Source: Pseudofrankia saprophytica (GTDB lineage Bacteria > Actinomycetota > Actinomycetes > Frankiales > Frankiaceae). From it: 64,000 nt of DNA. The translations under genes were made by a program, and so were the position numbers. Below are positions 35,895-46,072 of the stretch, piece after piece. Each line of letters begins with the position of its first letter. Position 1 is the stretch's first letter. The stretch spans positions 64,658 through 128,657 of the forward strand of contig NZ_KI912267.1 in NCBI RefSeq assembly GCF_000235425.2, given 5' to 3'. The notes below the pieces were generated by a model. It saw nothing but the letters and a program-made list of their open reading frames with translations, was not told the DNA's origin and made no database searches.

Positions 35895-38800
35895 GTGGGC
35901 GTGGGCAACTTCGGCTTTCTGCAGGCAGAGTGGCCGGACCTGTGCAAGGAGGCGGGGCAGGCCGAGCGGAACGCGCTGGTGGACCCACGGGCGGCGTGCT
36001 TCTATGCGCGGCGAACGCTGGAGCTGGCGATTCACTGGCTGTACGACGTGGACACTTCGCTGAAGCCGCCGTACAAGGACCAGCTGGCCGCGCTGATCGC
36101 CGAGCCGACGATGGTGACGCTGGTCGGGCAGACACGCCGGATCAAGATGGACGCGATCCGCAAGCAGGGCAACGTGGCCGTCCACCACAAGACGCCGGTC
36201 GCCGAGAACGATGCCCTCCGGTCGCTGACCGAGCTGTTCCACATCCTGTACTGGATCGCCCGCACCTACACCCGCGACCCGGCGAATCTACCGGCCGACA
36301 GGCTGGGCTTCGAACGGAACCTGCTTCCCCGCCCGGTCGACGTCCGCCAGCAGACGATGGCCGCGCTGAAGAAGCAGGAGGCGCAGTTCCTCGCCCAGCA
36401 GGCCGCGCAGGCGGAGAAGCTGGCCGAGGAGCGGGAGCGCAATGCGCAGCTCGCCGCCAGGATCGAGCAGCTGCGTGCCGAGCTCGCCGTGGCCAAGGCG
36501 GCGAACACGGCCCGGCCGGACACCCACGACTACAACGAGGCCGATACCCGGGCGTACATCGTCGACCTGCTGCTCAAGGAGGCCGGCTGGCCACTCGACA
36601 AGGCGCAGGACCGCGAGTTCCCCGTCACCGGGATGCCCATCACCGCCAGCAACAAGAGCGGCAACGGCAAGGTCGACTACGTGCTGTGGGACGACGACGG
36701 CAAGCCCCTCGCGCTCATCGAGGCCAAGCGGACCACCAAGGACGCGATCACCGGCCAGCACCAGGCGAAGCTGTACGCCGACTGTCTGGAGAAGAGTCAC
36801 GGCCAACGCCCGGTCATCTTCTACACGAACGGCTATACGACCTGGCTGTGGGACGACTATCCCGTCGCCGGCTACGCACCGCGCGAGGTCCAGGGCTTCT
36901 ACACCAAGGATGAGCTGCGCTTACTCGTCCTGCGGCGGGCGATGCGCAGGCCGCTCGCCGCCGAGTCGATCAACGACGACATCGTGAACCGGGCGTACCA
37001 GTCACGGGCGATCCGCCGGATCGGCGAGGCGTTCGAGGAGAAGCAGCGCGGCGCGTTGCTGGTCATGGCGACCGGCGCCGGCAAGACCCGCACGGTGGTC
37101 GCCCTGGTGGACCAGCTCGCCCGGGCCAACTGGGTGAAGCGGGTGCTCTTCCTCGCCGACCGGCAGGCGCTCGTCAGGCAGGCCACGAACGCCTTCAAGG
37201 CGCACCTGCCGGGCATGCCGGTCGTCAACCTGCTGGAGGAGAAGAACGAGACCGCCCAGGTCTACGTCAGCACCTACCCGACGATGATGAACCTGATCGA
37301 CGAGGTGGATGCCGGCGGGCGGCGCCGGTTCGGACCCGGCTACTTCGACCTGGTGGTCGTCGACGAGGCGCACCGGTCGATCTTCCAGAAGTACCGGTCG
37401 ATCTTCGACTACTTCGACTCCCTGATCGTCGGCCTGACCGCCACCCCGCGCGGCGAGATCCACCGCAACACCTACGAGCTGTTCGGCCTGGAGGACCGGG
37501 TGCCCACGGATGTCTACGACCTTACGGAGGCCGTCCAGGACGGTTACCTCGCGCCGCCGCGGGCCGTCGATGTGCCGTTGAAGTTCCAGCGGCACGGCAT
37601 CCGCTACGACGAGCTGTCCGAGGACGACAAGGAGAAGTGGGACGCCGCCGAGTGGAGCGAGGACGGCTCCGTCCCGTACGAGGTGCGCTCCGACGAGCTC
37701 AACACGTTCCTGTTCAACGCGGACACCGTCGACAAGGCCATTGAGGTCCTGATGACGCGAGGCCTGCGGGTCGCGGCCGGCGACCGCCCGGGAAAGACGA
37801 TCATCTTCGCGAAGAACCAGGCCCACGCGAACTTCATCGCCGAGCGGTTCGACAAGAACTATCCCGAACACCAGGGCGAGCTCGCCCGGGTGATCACCTA
37901 CCAGACGTCCTACGCCCAGGACCTGATCGACAAGTTCTCCGACCCGGAGAAGGCGCCGCACATCGCGATCTCGGTCGACATGCTCGACACCGGCATCGAC
38001 GTGCCCGAGGTCGTCAACCTGGTGTTCTTCAAGCTGATCCGCTCGAAGATCAAGTTCGCACAGATGATCGGCCGGGGCACCCGGCTGTGCGCCGACCTGT
38101 TCGGCCCGGGCCGAGACAAGAACGAGTTCCTCGTCTTCGACCTCTGCCAGAACGTCGAGTACTTCAACCAGAACATGGCCATCGAGGAGCGCACGCCGGC
38201 GCCCTCGCTCGGCCAGCGCATCTTCCAGCGCCGCGCAGACGTGTTGCTGCACCTGGACGACCGGCTCGCCCACGCCGGCACAACTCCCGACGGCACCGGG
38301 CCAGCCTCGGCAGACCCCAGCGCCAGTAACCCCGATGACGTGGTCAGCGGCGAGGCCGAGCTGCGGGCAGATCTCGCCCGCCGGCTGCGCGACCAGGTGA
38401 CCGGGATGAACCCGGAGAACTTCCTGGTCCGCCCGCACCGCGAGCAGGTCGACACCTACTCCGCCGCCAACAGCTGGAAGAAGATCACATCGGCGGAGCA
38501 CGGCGACCTGGAGAAGCTGGCCGGACTGCCGAGCGCCTACCAGGACGACCCGGCCGGCGAGGAGGCCAAGCGCTTCGACCTGCTGATCCTGCGCCTCCAG
38601 CTGGCCTGCCTCGGCGCGGAGGCCGGGTTCGCCACGATGCGCGCGCGGGTCCAGGAGATCGCCGCCGCGCTGCTCACCCAGACCACCATCCCCGCGGTCC
38701 GCGACCAGGCCGAGTTCCTCGACGAGCTGACCACGGGCACCTGGTGGCAGAACGTCACCCTGCCGATGCTGGAGAACGTCCGCCATCGCGTGCGTACCCT

Positions 38801-39383
38801 CGTCCGGCTGATCGAGAAATCCAAGCGCAACATCGTCTACACCGACTTCGAGGACGAGCTTGGGGAGATCGGCGAGCTTGCCCTCACCTGGCAGCCGCGC
38901 GGGGACGACTTCGAGAAGAAGATCCGCACCTACCTGCGCAGCCACGAGGACCAGCTCGCCATCCAGAAGCTGCGCCGCAACCTCCAGATCACGACGGTCG
39001 ACCTCGGCGAGCTGGAAAAAGTGTTCCTGGAGACTGGCCTCGGCAACGATGAGGACATCGAACAGGCGAAGACCAGGCATCACGGCCTCGGCCTGTTCCT
39101 GCGTTCGCTCACCGGCCTCGACCGTGAAGTCGCCACCCGGGCGTTCGACCGCTTCCAGGCAGGCCGCGCCCTGACCGCCAACCAGCTTCACTTCCTCGGC
39201 AAGATCGTCGAAGTTCTCACGGCTCGTGGTCTGCTTGAGGTCGGCGACCTCTACGAACCCCCGTTCCGGCAGCTCTCGCCGAGCGGGCCGGAAAGGTTCT
39301 TCACGGAATCGGACATCGACACGCTCGACACGATCTTCGAGGAGATCCGGGGCACCGCTACTCCGCGGTCGGAGGCGGCCTAG
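35895..39383 (+). CDS. hsdR: Type I restriction-modification endonuclease/translocase HsdR
   Basis: ATP-dependent translocase and nuclease subunit, 1162 aa. The N-terminal DUF4145-like helical domain is at 1-130 (ACFYARRTLELAIHWLYD), followed by a coiled coil (about 150-210). The PD-(D/E)xK nuclease is near residues 260-278 (VDYVLWDDDGKPLALIEAK). The SF2 helicase has Walker A MATGAGKT near 392, VVVDEAH near 487, LTATP, and motif VI QMIGRGTR. An EcoEI-type C-terminal domain follows. All key residues seem intact, so the system looks functional. The start GTG at 35895 has no clear ribosome-binding site. It converges on truB. Confidence 0.94.
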   Translation: MGVGNFGFLQAEWPDLCKEAGQAERNALVDPRAACFYARRTLELAIHWLYDVDTSLKPPYKDQLAALIAEPTMVTLVGQTRRIKMDAIRKQGNVAVHHKTPVAENDALRSLTELFHILYWIARTYTRDPANLPADRLGFERNLLPRPVDVRQQTMAALKKQEAQFLAQQAAQAEKLAEERERNAQLAARIEQLRAELAVAKAANTARPDTHDYNEADTRAYIVDLLLKEAGWPLDKAQDREFPVTGMPITASNKSGNGKVDYVLWDDDGKPLALIEAKRTTKDAITGQHQAKLYADCLEKSHGQRPVIFYTNGYTTWLWDDYPVAGYAPREVQGFYTKDELRLLVLRRAMRRPLAAESINDDIVNRAYQSRAIRRIGEAFEEKQRGALLVMATGAGKTRTVVALVDQLARANWVKRVLFLADRQALVRQATNAFKAHLPGMPVVNLLEEKNETAQVYVSTYPTMMNLIDEVDAGGRRRFGPGYFDLVVVDEAHRSIFQKYRSIFDYFDSLIVGLTATPRGEIHRNTYELFGLEDRVPTDVYDLTEAVQDGYLAPPRAVDVPLKFQRHGIRYDELSEDDKEKWDAAEWSEDGSVPYEVRSDELNTFLFNADTVDKAIEVLMTRGLRVAAGDRPGKTIIFAKNQAHANFIAERFDKNYPEHQGELARVITYQTSYAQDLIDKFSDPEKAPHIAISVDMLDTGIDVPEVVNLVFFKLIRSKIKFAQMIGRGTRLCADLFGPGRDKNEFLVFDLCQNVEYFNQNMAIEERTPAPSLGQRIFQRRADVLLHLDDRLAHAGTTPDGTGPASADPSASNPDDVVSGEAELRADLARRLRDQVTGMNPENFLVRPHREQVDTYSAANSWKKITSAEHGDLEKLAGLPSAYQDDPAGEEAKRFDLLILRLQLACLGAEAGFATMRARVQEIAAALLTQTTIPAVRDQAEFLDELTTGTWWQNVTLPMLENVRHRVRTLVRLIEKSKRNIVYTDFEDELGEIGELALTWQPRGDDFEKKIRTYLRSHEDQLAIQKLRRNLQITTVDLGELEKVFLETGLGNDEDIEQAKTRHHGLGLFLRSLTGLDREVATRAFDRFQAGRALTANQLHFLGKIVEVLTARGLLEVGDLYEPPFRQLSPSGPERFFTESDIDTLDTIFEEIRGTATPRSEAA

Positions 39384-39388
39384 CGGAA

Positions 39389-39400
39389 GCCGCCGGCGGC
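39389..39400. terminator. Short GC palindrome between convergent hsdR and truB
   Basis: GCCGCCGGCGGC, a perfect 12-bp palindrome just after the hsdR stop and 31 bases from the end of truB. It may help separate the convergent transcripts; the evidence is weak. Confidence 0.25.
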
Positions 39401-39430
39401 GACGCGCGTCGCTTCAGGCGTCGGCGTCGG

Positions 39431-40405
39431 TCAGCCGGCCGGGGCGAAGACGACCAGGTAGCGGCACTCGCCGGCGTGGTCCTCGGCGAGAGCGAGAGCG
39501 GTGCCATCGGCGGCGAGGACGCCGTAGGGGCCGACGAGGCCGGCGGCGGGCAGGCGGCGGCCGTGGGCCACCGCGGCCGCCTGGGAGGCATCCACCCGCC
39601 GGACGGGGAAGGCGGTGGCCACGGCGTCGGCGAGCGGCGTCACGGCCGCGGCGGCACGCTCGGCGAAGGCGTCCATGCCGAGCGCCTCCGTGACCGCGAA
39701 CGGACCGACCGAGGTACGCCGCAGCGCGGTCAGGTGGCCGCCGCAGCCGAGCGCCGCTCCCAGGTCACGCGCGATCGCCCGAATGTAGGTGCCGCTGGAG
39801 CAGGCGACCCGGACGGCGAGGTCGGTGCCGGCCGGGTCGGGCGCGCCGGTGGCACGGTCGAGGCGCTCGCGCAGCTCGAAGGCGCTGATCGTGACCCGGC
39901 GGGCGGCGAGCACGACGTCCTCGCCGGAGCGGACGCGGGCATAGGCCCGTTTCCCGTCGACCTTCACGGCGCTGACACTGGACGGGACCTGGTCGATGGC
40001 ACCGGTCAGCGCCGCCATGGCGGCGGCGAGCCTCTCGGGCGCGGCATCCACCGGGCGCTCGTCGAGCACCTCGCCCTCGGCGTCGTCGGTGACCGTGGTG
40101 GCGCCGAGACGGATGACCGCCTCGTACTCCTTGCTGGTGAGCGCGAGGTGCCCGAGCAGCTTCGTCGCGCGCCCGACGCCGAGCAGCAGGACCCCGGTCG
40201 CCATCGGGTCCAGGGTGCCGGCGTGGCCGATCTTGCGGGTGCGCAGGATCCGCCGTGCCCTGGCGACGACGTCGTGCGAGGTCCAGCCCTGGGGCTTGTC
40301 GAGGACGACCAGCCCATCGAGCACGGCCCGGCTGGTCCCGGGCGACGCGGAGTGGGAGGCCTCGGCCGCGGTGGAGGCGGCGGTGGGCGTCGTCGGCAGG
40401 GTCAT
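39431..40405 (-). CDS. truB: tRNA pseudouridine(55) synthase
   Basis: Forms pseudouridine 55 in the T loop of tRNAs. About 324 aa from ATG 40405, which has GGAG 6 nt upstream; a GTG at 40420 overlapping the nrnA stop is the alternative. Core motifs: LDKPQGWTSHDVV, RKIGHAGTLDPMATGVL (catalytic Asp in GTLDP), KEYEAVIRLG, and VSALKVDGKRAYA-like SVSAVKVDGKRAYAR. The C-terminal PUA-like part is Ala-rich. Its usual downstream partner ribF is displaced 8 kb by the RM island. Confidence 0.96.
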   Translation of the reverse strand: MTLPTTPTAASTAAEASHSASPGTSRAVLDGLVVLDKPQGWTSHDVVARARRILRTRKIGHAGTLDPMATGVLLLGVGRATKLLGHLALTSKEYEAVIRLGATTVTDDAEGEVLDERPVDAAPERLAAAMAALTGAIDQVPSSVSAVKVDGKRAYARVRSGEDVVLAARRVTISAFELRERLDRATGAPDPAGTDLAVRVACSSGTYIRAIARDLGAALGCGGHLTALRRTSVGPFAVTEALGMDAFAERAAAAVTPLADAVATAFPVRRVDASQAAAVAHGRRLPAAGLVGPYGVLAADGTALALAEDHAGECRYLVVFAPAG

Positions 40406-40416
40406 CTGGGCTCCGT

Positions 40417-41565
40417 TCACACCGGCGGCAGGTCGGACAGCCGCGTGACGCGGGTGGTGCTCCAGCCCAGTGGGCCCACGCCACTGTGGCCCGAGGCCAC
40501 CCGGCGCACCTGGTTCAGGATCCCTCCGACGATCTCGCCGACGCGCCGCTCCTCATCGGACCGCTCATCGGGCTCCGCGCCCGGCCGGCCGTCGCTCGGC
40601 CGGCCATGGGCCGCGTCGCCCTCCTCGGGCCCGCCGACGAGGAATCCGGCCTTCTCGCGGTGTCCGCCGCCGCCGAGCTCCGCGGCGAGGGCACCGACGT
40701 CGATCAGCCCGCGCGAGCGCAGCGAGACGGTCCAGCCGCCGCCGGGAAGCTCCTTGGCCACCGCGGCGAGATCCGCTTCCAGCACACCCCACAGCACGTC
40801 GACGACGCCCTCGACGTGCTCCAGCCGCAGCCCGCGCTGGGTGAGGTCCGCGGCGGTGATGTAGGTCCACGCCAGCCGGTGCCCCGGGGCGTCGGAGGAC
40901 TCCGAGAGGCCGGCGCGGCCGAGCACCTCGGCGAGCAGGCCCAGGTAGCCGAACCGGTGGATGCCCCACACCGACCAGCCGATCACGGTCGGGTCGGCAC
41001 CGGCCTCCACCAGCCGGGCGGCGGCCCGGTGCGCGGCGGGGCTTGCCGTCGCCTGCCGGAACGAGCCGGTGTCGGTCGCGAGCCCGGCGTAGAGCGCGGT
41101 CGCGACGAGTGCGTCCAGCGGCAGCCCGAGCCGGTCGAGCAGCTCCAGCACGACCGTCGACGTCGACGGCGCATCCGGGTCGACGAGCCTGACCTGCCCG
41201 AACTCGGCGCTGGAGCGATGGTGATCGACGACGAGGGAGCGCGGGGCGGCCGTCATCCGGGCCGCGAGCACGCCCAGCATGTGCGGCGCCGCGGCGTCGA
41301 GGGTGACGACCAGATCGAGGTCGCCCGGGAGATCCGCGGGCGCCGCCAGCAGCTCCCGCCCCGGCAGGAAGGCCAGGCCGTCGGGCACTCGGAACGGGTC
41401 GGCGTCGAACGAGACGACGACGTCCGCTCCGGCCTCCCGCAGCGCGAGCCCCAGCGCGAGTGCCGAGCCGAGGGTGTCGGAGTCCGGGTTGGCGTGAGCG
41501 AACAGCCCGACGGCCCAGCCGTCGGCGACGGCCTGCCGCAGCAGGCCAGCCGCGTCGGGGCTCAT
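40417..41565 (-). CDS. nrnA: DHH/DHHA1 phosphoesterase (NrnA-like nanoRNase/pAp phosphatase)
   Basis: Degrades short oligoribonucleotides and dephosphorylates pAp; the M. tuberculosis homologue Rv2837c also cleaves cyclic dinucleotides and is next to rbfA. 382 aa. DHH motifs: FAHANPDSDTLGSA (metal-binding His/Asp), LDAAAP, VVDHHRSS. The DHHA1 domain carries GGGGHREKAGF. The polar insertion near the C-terminus (EGDAAHGRPSDGRPGAEPDE) looks disordered. The ATG overlaps the rbfA stop by 4 bp, so it is translationally coupled. Confidence 0.93.
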   Translation of the reverse strand: MSPDAAGLLRQAVADGWAVGLFAHANPDSDTLGSALALGLALREAGADVVVSFDADPFRVPDGLAFLPGRELLAAPADLPGDLDLVVTLDAAAPHMLGVLAARMTAAPRSLVVDHHRSSAEFGQVRLVDPDAPSTSTVVLELLDRLGLPLDALVATALYAGLATDTGSFRQATASPAAHRAAARLVEAGADPTVIGWSVWGIHRFGYLGLLAEVLGRAGLSESSDAPGHRLAWTYITAADLTQRGLRLEHVEGVVDVLWGVLEADLAAVAKELPGGGWTVSLRSRGLIDVGALAAELGGGGHREKAGFLVGGPEEGDAAHGRPSDGRPGAEPDERSDEERRVGEIVGGILNQVRRVASGHSGVGPLGWSTTRVTRLSDLPPV

Positions 41566-42176
41566 CGCCCGACGCCTCCCACGGGTCGTTCCTGGCCCGC
41601 CTCGCCTCCGAGACCGTTGTCATCGTCCGCGAGGTCGTCGGCGTCGGCGAGGTCCCCGGCGCCGGCGTCGTCCAGGCCCTTGACGACGCCACGGTCGTCG
41701 ATGTCGTCAAAGTCGTCGACGTCCTCGAAGTCCTCGAGATCGTCGTCGTCCTCGATCACGCGTGGGTGCCGGTACGGGTCAGGGTCGCCCGCCGGGCTCG
41801 CGCCCTCGCGGACGGAGGCGACCTGGGCGTCCCTGGCCTTGGCGACCTCGAGCAGAGCGTTGAGGTGCTGGGCGTCGTCGGGCAGCCGGTCGTGCACGAA
41901 GGTCAGCGTCGGCGTCGACTTCACGCCGGTCGCCTTGCCCACCTGGGAGCGCAGCAGGCCCTTCGCCGACTCCAGTGCGCGCGCCGACGAGGCGCGGGCC
42001 TCGTCGTCGCCGTAGACCGTGTAGAAGACGGTCGCCTCCATCAGGTCCGGGGTCACCCGGGCGTCCGTGATGGTCACCATCCCCAGCCGGGGATCCTTGA
42101 CGCCACGCTCCAGCGCGGCAGCGACGACCTCCCGGACTCGCACCGCCAGCCGACGCGCGCGGGCGGGGTCAGCCAT
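41562..42176 (-). CDS. rbfA: Ribosome-binding factor A with long acidic C-terminal tail
   Basis: 30S maturation factor. The KH-type core is residues 1-118 (ARRLAVRVREVVAAALERGV; DPRLGMVTITDARVTPDL; PTLTFVHDRLPDDA). The protein is 204 aa, long for RbfA (about 115-160), because of a disordered, strongly acidic tail (VIEDDDDLEDFEDVDDFDDI and following). GGAGG lies upstream of the ATG at 42176. It overlaps nrnA by 4 bp. RimP, encoded in the same operon, has a similar acidic tail. Confidence 0.94.
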   Translation of the reverse strand: MADPARARRLAVRVREVVAAALERGVKDPRLGMVTITDARVTPDLMEATVFYTVYGDDEARASSARALESAKGLLRSQVGKATGVKSTPTLTFVHDRLPDDAQHLNALLEVAKARDAQVASVREGASPAGDPDPYRHPRVIEDDDDLEDFEDVDDFDDIDDRGVVKGLDDAGAGDLADADDLADDDNGLGGEAGQERPVGGVGR

Positions 42177-42198
42177 CGTTCAACACCTCCATGCCCCT

Positions 42199-42528
42199 TC
42201 AGGCCCGGTACGGGGCCTCCCGGGGCGCCTCGTCGACGTCGTCCTCGGCGAGAAGACGACGGCGCGACTCCAGAATCTCCAGCTCCGGGTGTTCGGCGAC
42301 CAGACGCTCACAGCCGTCGAGCACGTCGACGCAGAAGCCCCTGTCCGCGGCCACGACCGCGATGCCGATCTTCACCCGCCGGTGCAGGTCGTGGTGGTCC
42401 ACCTCGGCCACGCTCACCGGGAACCGCTTGCGCAACTCGGCCACGACCGGCCGCACGAGCGACCGTTTCTCCTTCAGCGAGTGGACGTCACCAAACACCC
42501 CGTCCACGCTGAGCAGACCTATCCACAT
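42199..42528 (-). CDS. DUF503 family protein (YlxP-like)
   Basis: Small (109 aa) YlxP/DUF503 protein of the nusA-infB cluster; homologues have been linked to ribosome assembly, but the function is not settled. It matches the family from the first residue (MWIGLLSVDGVFGDVHSLKE, then KRSLVRPVVAELRKRFPVSV). A TTGACT at about 42533-42561 on the minus strand with a 17-nt spacer to CATACA is a promoter-like sequence, but it would start transcription inside the gene, so it is not annotated. It follows the strong hairpin after infB. Confidence 0.9.
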   Translation of the reverse strand: MWIGLLSVDGVFGDVHSLKEKRSLVRPVVAELRKRFPVSVAEVDHHDLHRRVKIGIAVVAADRGFCVDVLDGCERLVAEHPELEILESRRRLLAEDDVDEAPREAPYRA

Positions 42529-42591
42529 GTATGTCTTTGTCCTGCTAACTAGTCAACGATCTCATCCGAGACGACGCCCCCGGAGCAACAT

Positions 42592-42648
42592 CTGACCGGT
42601 GCCCCCTGCTCGCTGCCTTGCGGCAGCTTCGCTGGGGGCACCGGTCAG
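42592..42648 (-). terminator. Strong nested hairpin after infB
   Basis: CTGACCGGTGCCCCC (42592-42606) pairs perfectly with GGGGGCACCGGTCAG (42634-42648), a 15-bp stem. Within the loop GCTGCC (42612-42617) pairs with GGCAGC (42622-42627) over TTGC. It starts 7 nt past the infB stop. There is no U-tract, as is common in high-GC actinobacteria. Because ylxP, rbfA and truB follow, it may attenuate rather than end the operon. Confidence 0.75.
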
Positions 42649-42654
42649 AACCGG

Positions 42655-45600
42655 TCACGCGCGCGGGATCTCGCGCTGCTCGAAGGTTTCGATGACGTCT
42701 TCGATCTTGATGTCGTTGAACGAGCCGAGCCCGATACCGCACTCGTACCCGTCACGAACCTCGGTGACGTCGTCCTTGAACCGCTTGAGCGACTCGACGG
42801 TGAGGTTGTCGGCGACCACGACACCGTCCCGGATCAGGCGCGCCTTGCTGTTGCGCCGGATGAGACCGCTCCGGACGATGCAGCCGGCCACGTTGCCGAT
42901 CCGCGGCACCCGGAAGACCTCGCGGACCTCCGCGGTGCCGAGCTGGGCCTCCTCGTACACCGGCTTGAGCATGCCCTTGAGGGCGTTCTCGATGTCCTCG
43001 ATCGCCTGGTAGATGACCGAGTAGTACCTGACCTCGACACCCTCGCGGTCGGCCAGCTCCGTCGCCTTGCCCTGCGGGCGGACGTTGAAGCCGATGATCA
43101 GCGCGTCCGACGCCGAGGCCAGCATGACGTTGGTCTCGGTGATCGCGCCGACGCCCCGGTCGATGATGCGCAGCCCGACCTCGTCGCCGAGGTCGATCTT
43201 GAGCAGCGCGTCCTCGAGGGCTTCGACCGAACCGGACACATCGCCCTTGAGGATGAGGTTGAGCTGGGTCTTCTCGCCCTCCTTCATCCGCTCGAGGATC
43301 GTCTCCAGCGTCGGGCGGCCACGGCTCATCGCCAGCTCGGCGTTGCGCTCGCGGGCCTGGCGCCGCTCGGCGATCTGCCGGGCGACCCGGTCCTCGGGGA
43401 CAACCAGGAAGTTGTCGCCCGCGTCCGGGACGCTGGTGAAGCCGAGCACCTGCACGGGACGGGCCGGGCCCGCCTCGGACACGTTCGCGCCGTTCTCGTC
43501 GAGCATCGCCCGGACGCGGCCGAAGGCCTCGCCAGCGACGATCGAGTCGCCGATCTTGAGCGTTCCGCGCTGTACCAGCACGGTCGCCACCGGGCCGCGG
43601 CCGCGGTCGAGCCGGCCTTCGATCGCGACACCCTGGGCCTCGACGTCGAACGCCGCCTGCAGGTCCAGCGACGCGTCGGCGGTCAGGACGATCGCCTCGA
43701 GGACACCCTCGATGTTGGTCCGGTTGCGGGCCGACACGTCGACGAACATGGTGTCGCCGCCGTACTCCTCGGCCACCAGCCCGTATTCGGTCAGCTGGCC
43801 GCGGACCTTCGCCGGGTCGGCGCCTTCCTTGTCGATCTTGTTGACCGCGACCACGATCGGCACGCCGGCCGCCTGGGCGTGGTTGAGCGCCTCGATGGTC
43901 TGAGGCTTCACGCCGTCGTCGGCCGCGACCACCAGCACCACGATGTCGGTCACCTGCGCGCCACGGGCACGCATGGCGGTGAACGTCTCGTGGCCCGGGG
44001 TGTCGATGAAGGTGATCGGCCGTTCCTCGCCGTCGACGACCGACCGGACCTGGTAGGCGCCGATGTGCTGGGTGATGCCACCCGCCTCGCCGCCCACCAC
44101 GTCGGTGGACCGGATCGCGTCGAGCAGCTTCGTCTTGCCGTGGTCGACGTGACCCATGACGGTCACCACCGGCGGCCGGGTGGTCAGCACGACGTCGTCG
44201 CCGTACTCGCCGCCGAACTCCAGGTCGAAGCTCTCCAGCAGCTCCTTGTCCTCATCCTCGGGGCTGACGATCTGCACGTCATAGCCGAGCTGGACGCCGA
44301 GCAGCTGCAGGGTCTCGTCGGTGCACGACTGGGTCGCGGTCACCATCTCGCCGAGCTGGGTGAACACCACCTGGACCATCGCGCCCGGGTTGGCGTCGAT
44401 CTTGTCGGCGAAGTCGGCGAGCGACGCGCCACGCGGGAGCCGGATGGCCTGCCCGTTGCCACGGGGGACCATCGCCCCCATGCGCGGCGCCTCGAGCCCG
44501 CTCTCCCACTCTTGACGCTTTGCGCGCTTCGACTTGCGCTGACGACCCGGACGGCCACGACCACCGGGACCGAACGCGCCCGCCGTCGTGCCGCCGCGAC
44601 CGCGACCACCGGCCGCGGGACGGCCGCCACCGGCGCCGCCACCACCACCACCGGGACCGCCGGGACGACCTGCGCCACCGCCACCGGGAGCGCCACCGGG
44701 ACGACCGGGAGCACCGGAGCGACCGGCGAAACCGCCGCCGCCACCGGGACGCGGACCACCGCCACCGCCGCCGGGACGCGCGCCCGGACCGGCGGGGCGA
44801 CCAGGAGCGCCGCCGGCCGGGCGCGGGGCGAACATGCCGGGACCGGGACGCGGGCCACCGGAGCCACCCGGCCTGGGCGGCATGCCGCCGCCGGGACCGG
44901 GACGCGGGCCACCGGAGCCACCAGGCCGAGGCGGCATGCCGCCGGGACTCGGCCGCGGGCCACCAGGGCCGCCCTGGCGCGCGGCGCCGGGAGCACCGCC
45001 GGGACGACCGGGAGCGCCGGAGCGCGGGCCACCGGGCGCCGACGGCGGCCCGGGGCGTGGACCGGCGGCGGAACCGGGCGTCGTGTACGGGTTGTTGCCG
45101 GGTCCAGCCGGCCGGGGGCCGGGACGTGGGCCTGGCCGGGGACCGCCACCGGGCCGGGTGGGCGCGGCGGAGGGACCGCCGGCCGCCGCCTGCGCGGCGC
45201 CGGGAGCCCCGGGACCGCCGGCAGAGCCGCCGGGCGCCGCGGGGCCACCGGAACGCGGTGGACGCCCCCCGGAAGGACCAGAAGGACCAGAGGGAGCGGG
45301 GCGCGGGCCGGGCCGTGGGCCGGCCTGCGACGGAGACTGCGGCGCGGCCGAAGCGGCCGCGCCGGCCGGACGCGCCACCTCAGGACGAGGCGCGGTGTCC
45401 GGACGGGCGGGCGCGACCGGCGCCTCGGCACCGCCGGCGGGGGAACCACCGACGGAGGGACCACCAGCGGACGGACCGCCGACGGCGGCCGGGCTGCCGG
45501 CGGACGGCGGCAGCGGAGCGCCGGCACCAGGCGCGCCAGCTCCCGGGCTTACCGGGCGGGCGGCTGGGCCAGGACGAGCGCCACCGGGACCTGGGCGCGG

Positions 45601-45885
45601 CCCTGGGCCTGGACGGCCGGGGGTCGGACCAGGGAATGGACGGGGGCCGGCGCCTGGACGGGCGCCGTTACCTGTTGGGCCGGGCGCGGGGCGACCAGCC
45701 GGTCGGGCGGCCGGAGCCTCACCCTCACCGCCGAGCCGCTCCTTGAGCTTGCGCACCACGGGCGCTTCGACGGTGGACGAGGCGGACTTAACGAACTCGC
45801 CCATTTCCTTCAACGTGCCGAGCACGGTCTTGCTGTCGACGCCGAGCTCTTTCGCGAGCTCGTGTACGCGGGCCTTACCTACCAC
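42655..45885 (-). CDS. infB: Translation initiation factor IF-2
   Basis: GTPase that brings initiator tRNA to the ribosome. 1076 aa: a short IF2-N domain ([20 protein letters not shown]), a very long Gly/Pro/Arg/Ala-rich disordered region (about 55-450), a second IF2-N (about 475-530), then the G domain: [24 protein letters not shown]. Domains II-IV follow to the C-terminus ([20 protein letters not shown] region). It starts with GTG at 45885, with GGAG 4 nt upstream. The N-terminal extension contains a tandem DNA repeat. Only the low-complexity region is unusual. Confidence 0.97.
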   Translation of the reverse strand: MVGKARVHELAKELGVDSKTVLGTLKEMGEFVKSASSTVEAPVVRKLKERLGGEGEAPAARPAGRPAPGPTGNGARPGAGPRPFPGPTPGRPGPGPRPGPGGARPGPAARPVSPGAGAPGAGAPLPPSAGSPAAVGGPSAGGPSVGGSPAGGAEAPVAPARPDTAPRPEVARPAGAAASAAPQSPSQAGPRPGPRPAPSGPSGPSGGRPPRSGGPAAPGGSAGGPGAPGAAQAAAGGPSAAPTRPGGGPRPGPRPGPRPAGPGNNPYTTPGSAAGPRPGPPSAPGGPRSGAPGRPGGAPGAARQGGPGGPRPSPGGMPPRPGGSGGPRPGPGGGMPPRPGGSGGPRPGPGMFAPRPAGGAPGRPAGPGARPGGGGGGPRPGGGGGFAGRSGAPGRPGGAPGGGGAGRPGGPGGGGGGAGGGRPAAGGRGRGGTTAGAFGPGGRGRPGRQRKSKRAKRQEWESGLEAPRMGAMVPRGNGQAIRLPRGASLADFADKIDANPGAMVQVVFTQLGEMVTATQSCTDETLQLLGVQLGYDVQIVSPEDEDKELLESFDLEFGGEYGDDVVLTTRPPVVTVMGHVDHGKTKLLDAIRSTDVVGGEAGGITQHIGAYQVRSVVDGEERPITFIDTPGHETFTAMRARGAQVTDIVVLVVAADDGVKPQTIEALNHAQAAGVPIVVAVNKIDKEGADPAKVRGQLTEYGLVAEEYGGDTMFVDVSARNRTNIEGVLEAIVLTADASLDLQAAFDVEAQGVAIEGRLDRGRGPVATVLVQRGTLKIGDSIVAGEAFGRVRAMLDENGANVSEAGPARPVQVLGFTSVPDAGDNFLVVPEDRVARQIAERRQARERNAELAMSRGRPTLETILERMKEGEKTQLNLILKGDVSGSVEALEDALLKIDLGDEVGLRIIDRGVGAITETNVMLASASDALIIGFNVRPQGKATELADREGVEVRYYSVIYQAIEDIENALKGMLKPVYEEAQLGTAEVREVFRVPRIGNVAGCIVRSGLIRRNSKARLIRDGVVVADNLTVESLKRFKDDVTEVRDGYECGIGLGSFNDIKIEDVIETFEQREIPRA
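44837..44990 (-). repeat. Tandem 51-54-bp in-frame repeat in infB
   Basis: Unit begins CCGGGACCGGGACGCGGGCC and recurs at 44837, 44891 and (diverged) 44942. It encodes Gly-Pro-Arg-Pro-Gly-rich repeats of the IF-2 linker. Copy-number change would keep the frame. Confidence 0.6.
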
Positions 45886-46072
45886 GGTGCTCCTTCGTTC
45901 GGCCCGCGGTTCAGCGCCCGCGTGACCTCGTTACCTGCTGGTCGCGATCATGGCTGCGTGCTCATTGCGCGGTCATCGCTCTCGACCTGCTTCCTGTCGA
46001 CGTCATCCGGCGCCTATCCGGGGACGCCCCCGTCGGGTAGGGCACTCCCCCGCCCTCTTGCTCAGGACGCAC

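Noticed and set aside
42529-42565. TTGACT with a 17-nt spacer to CATACA as a ylxP promoter
   Set aside because: The predicted start of transcription would fall inside ylxP, and the family match begins at the annotated ATG.
44590-45760. Dense short repeats that could suggest a CRISPR array
   Set aside because: Repeats are in-frame, GC-biased and encode the IF-2 linker; there are no constant spacers of 30-40 nt and no cas genes.
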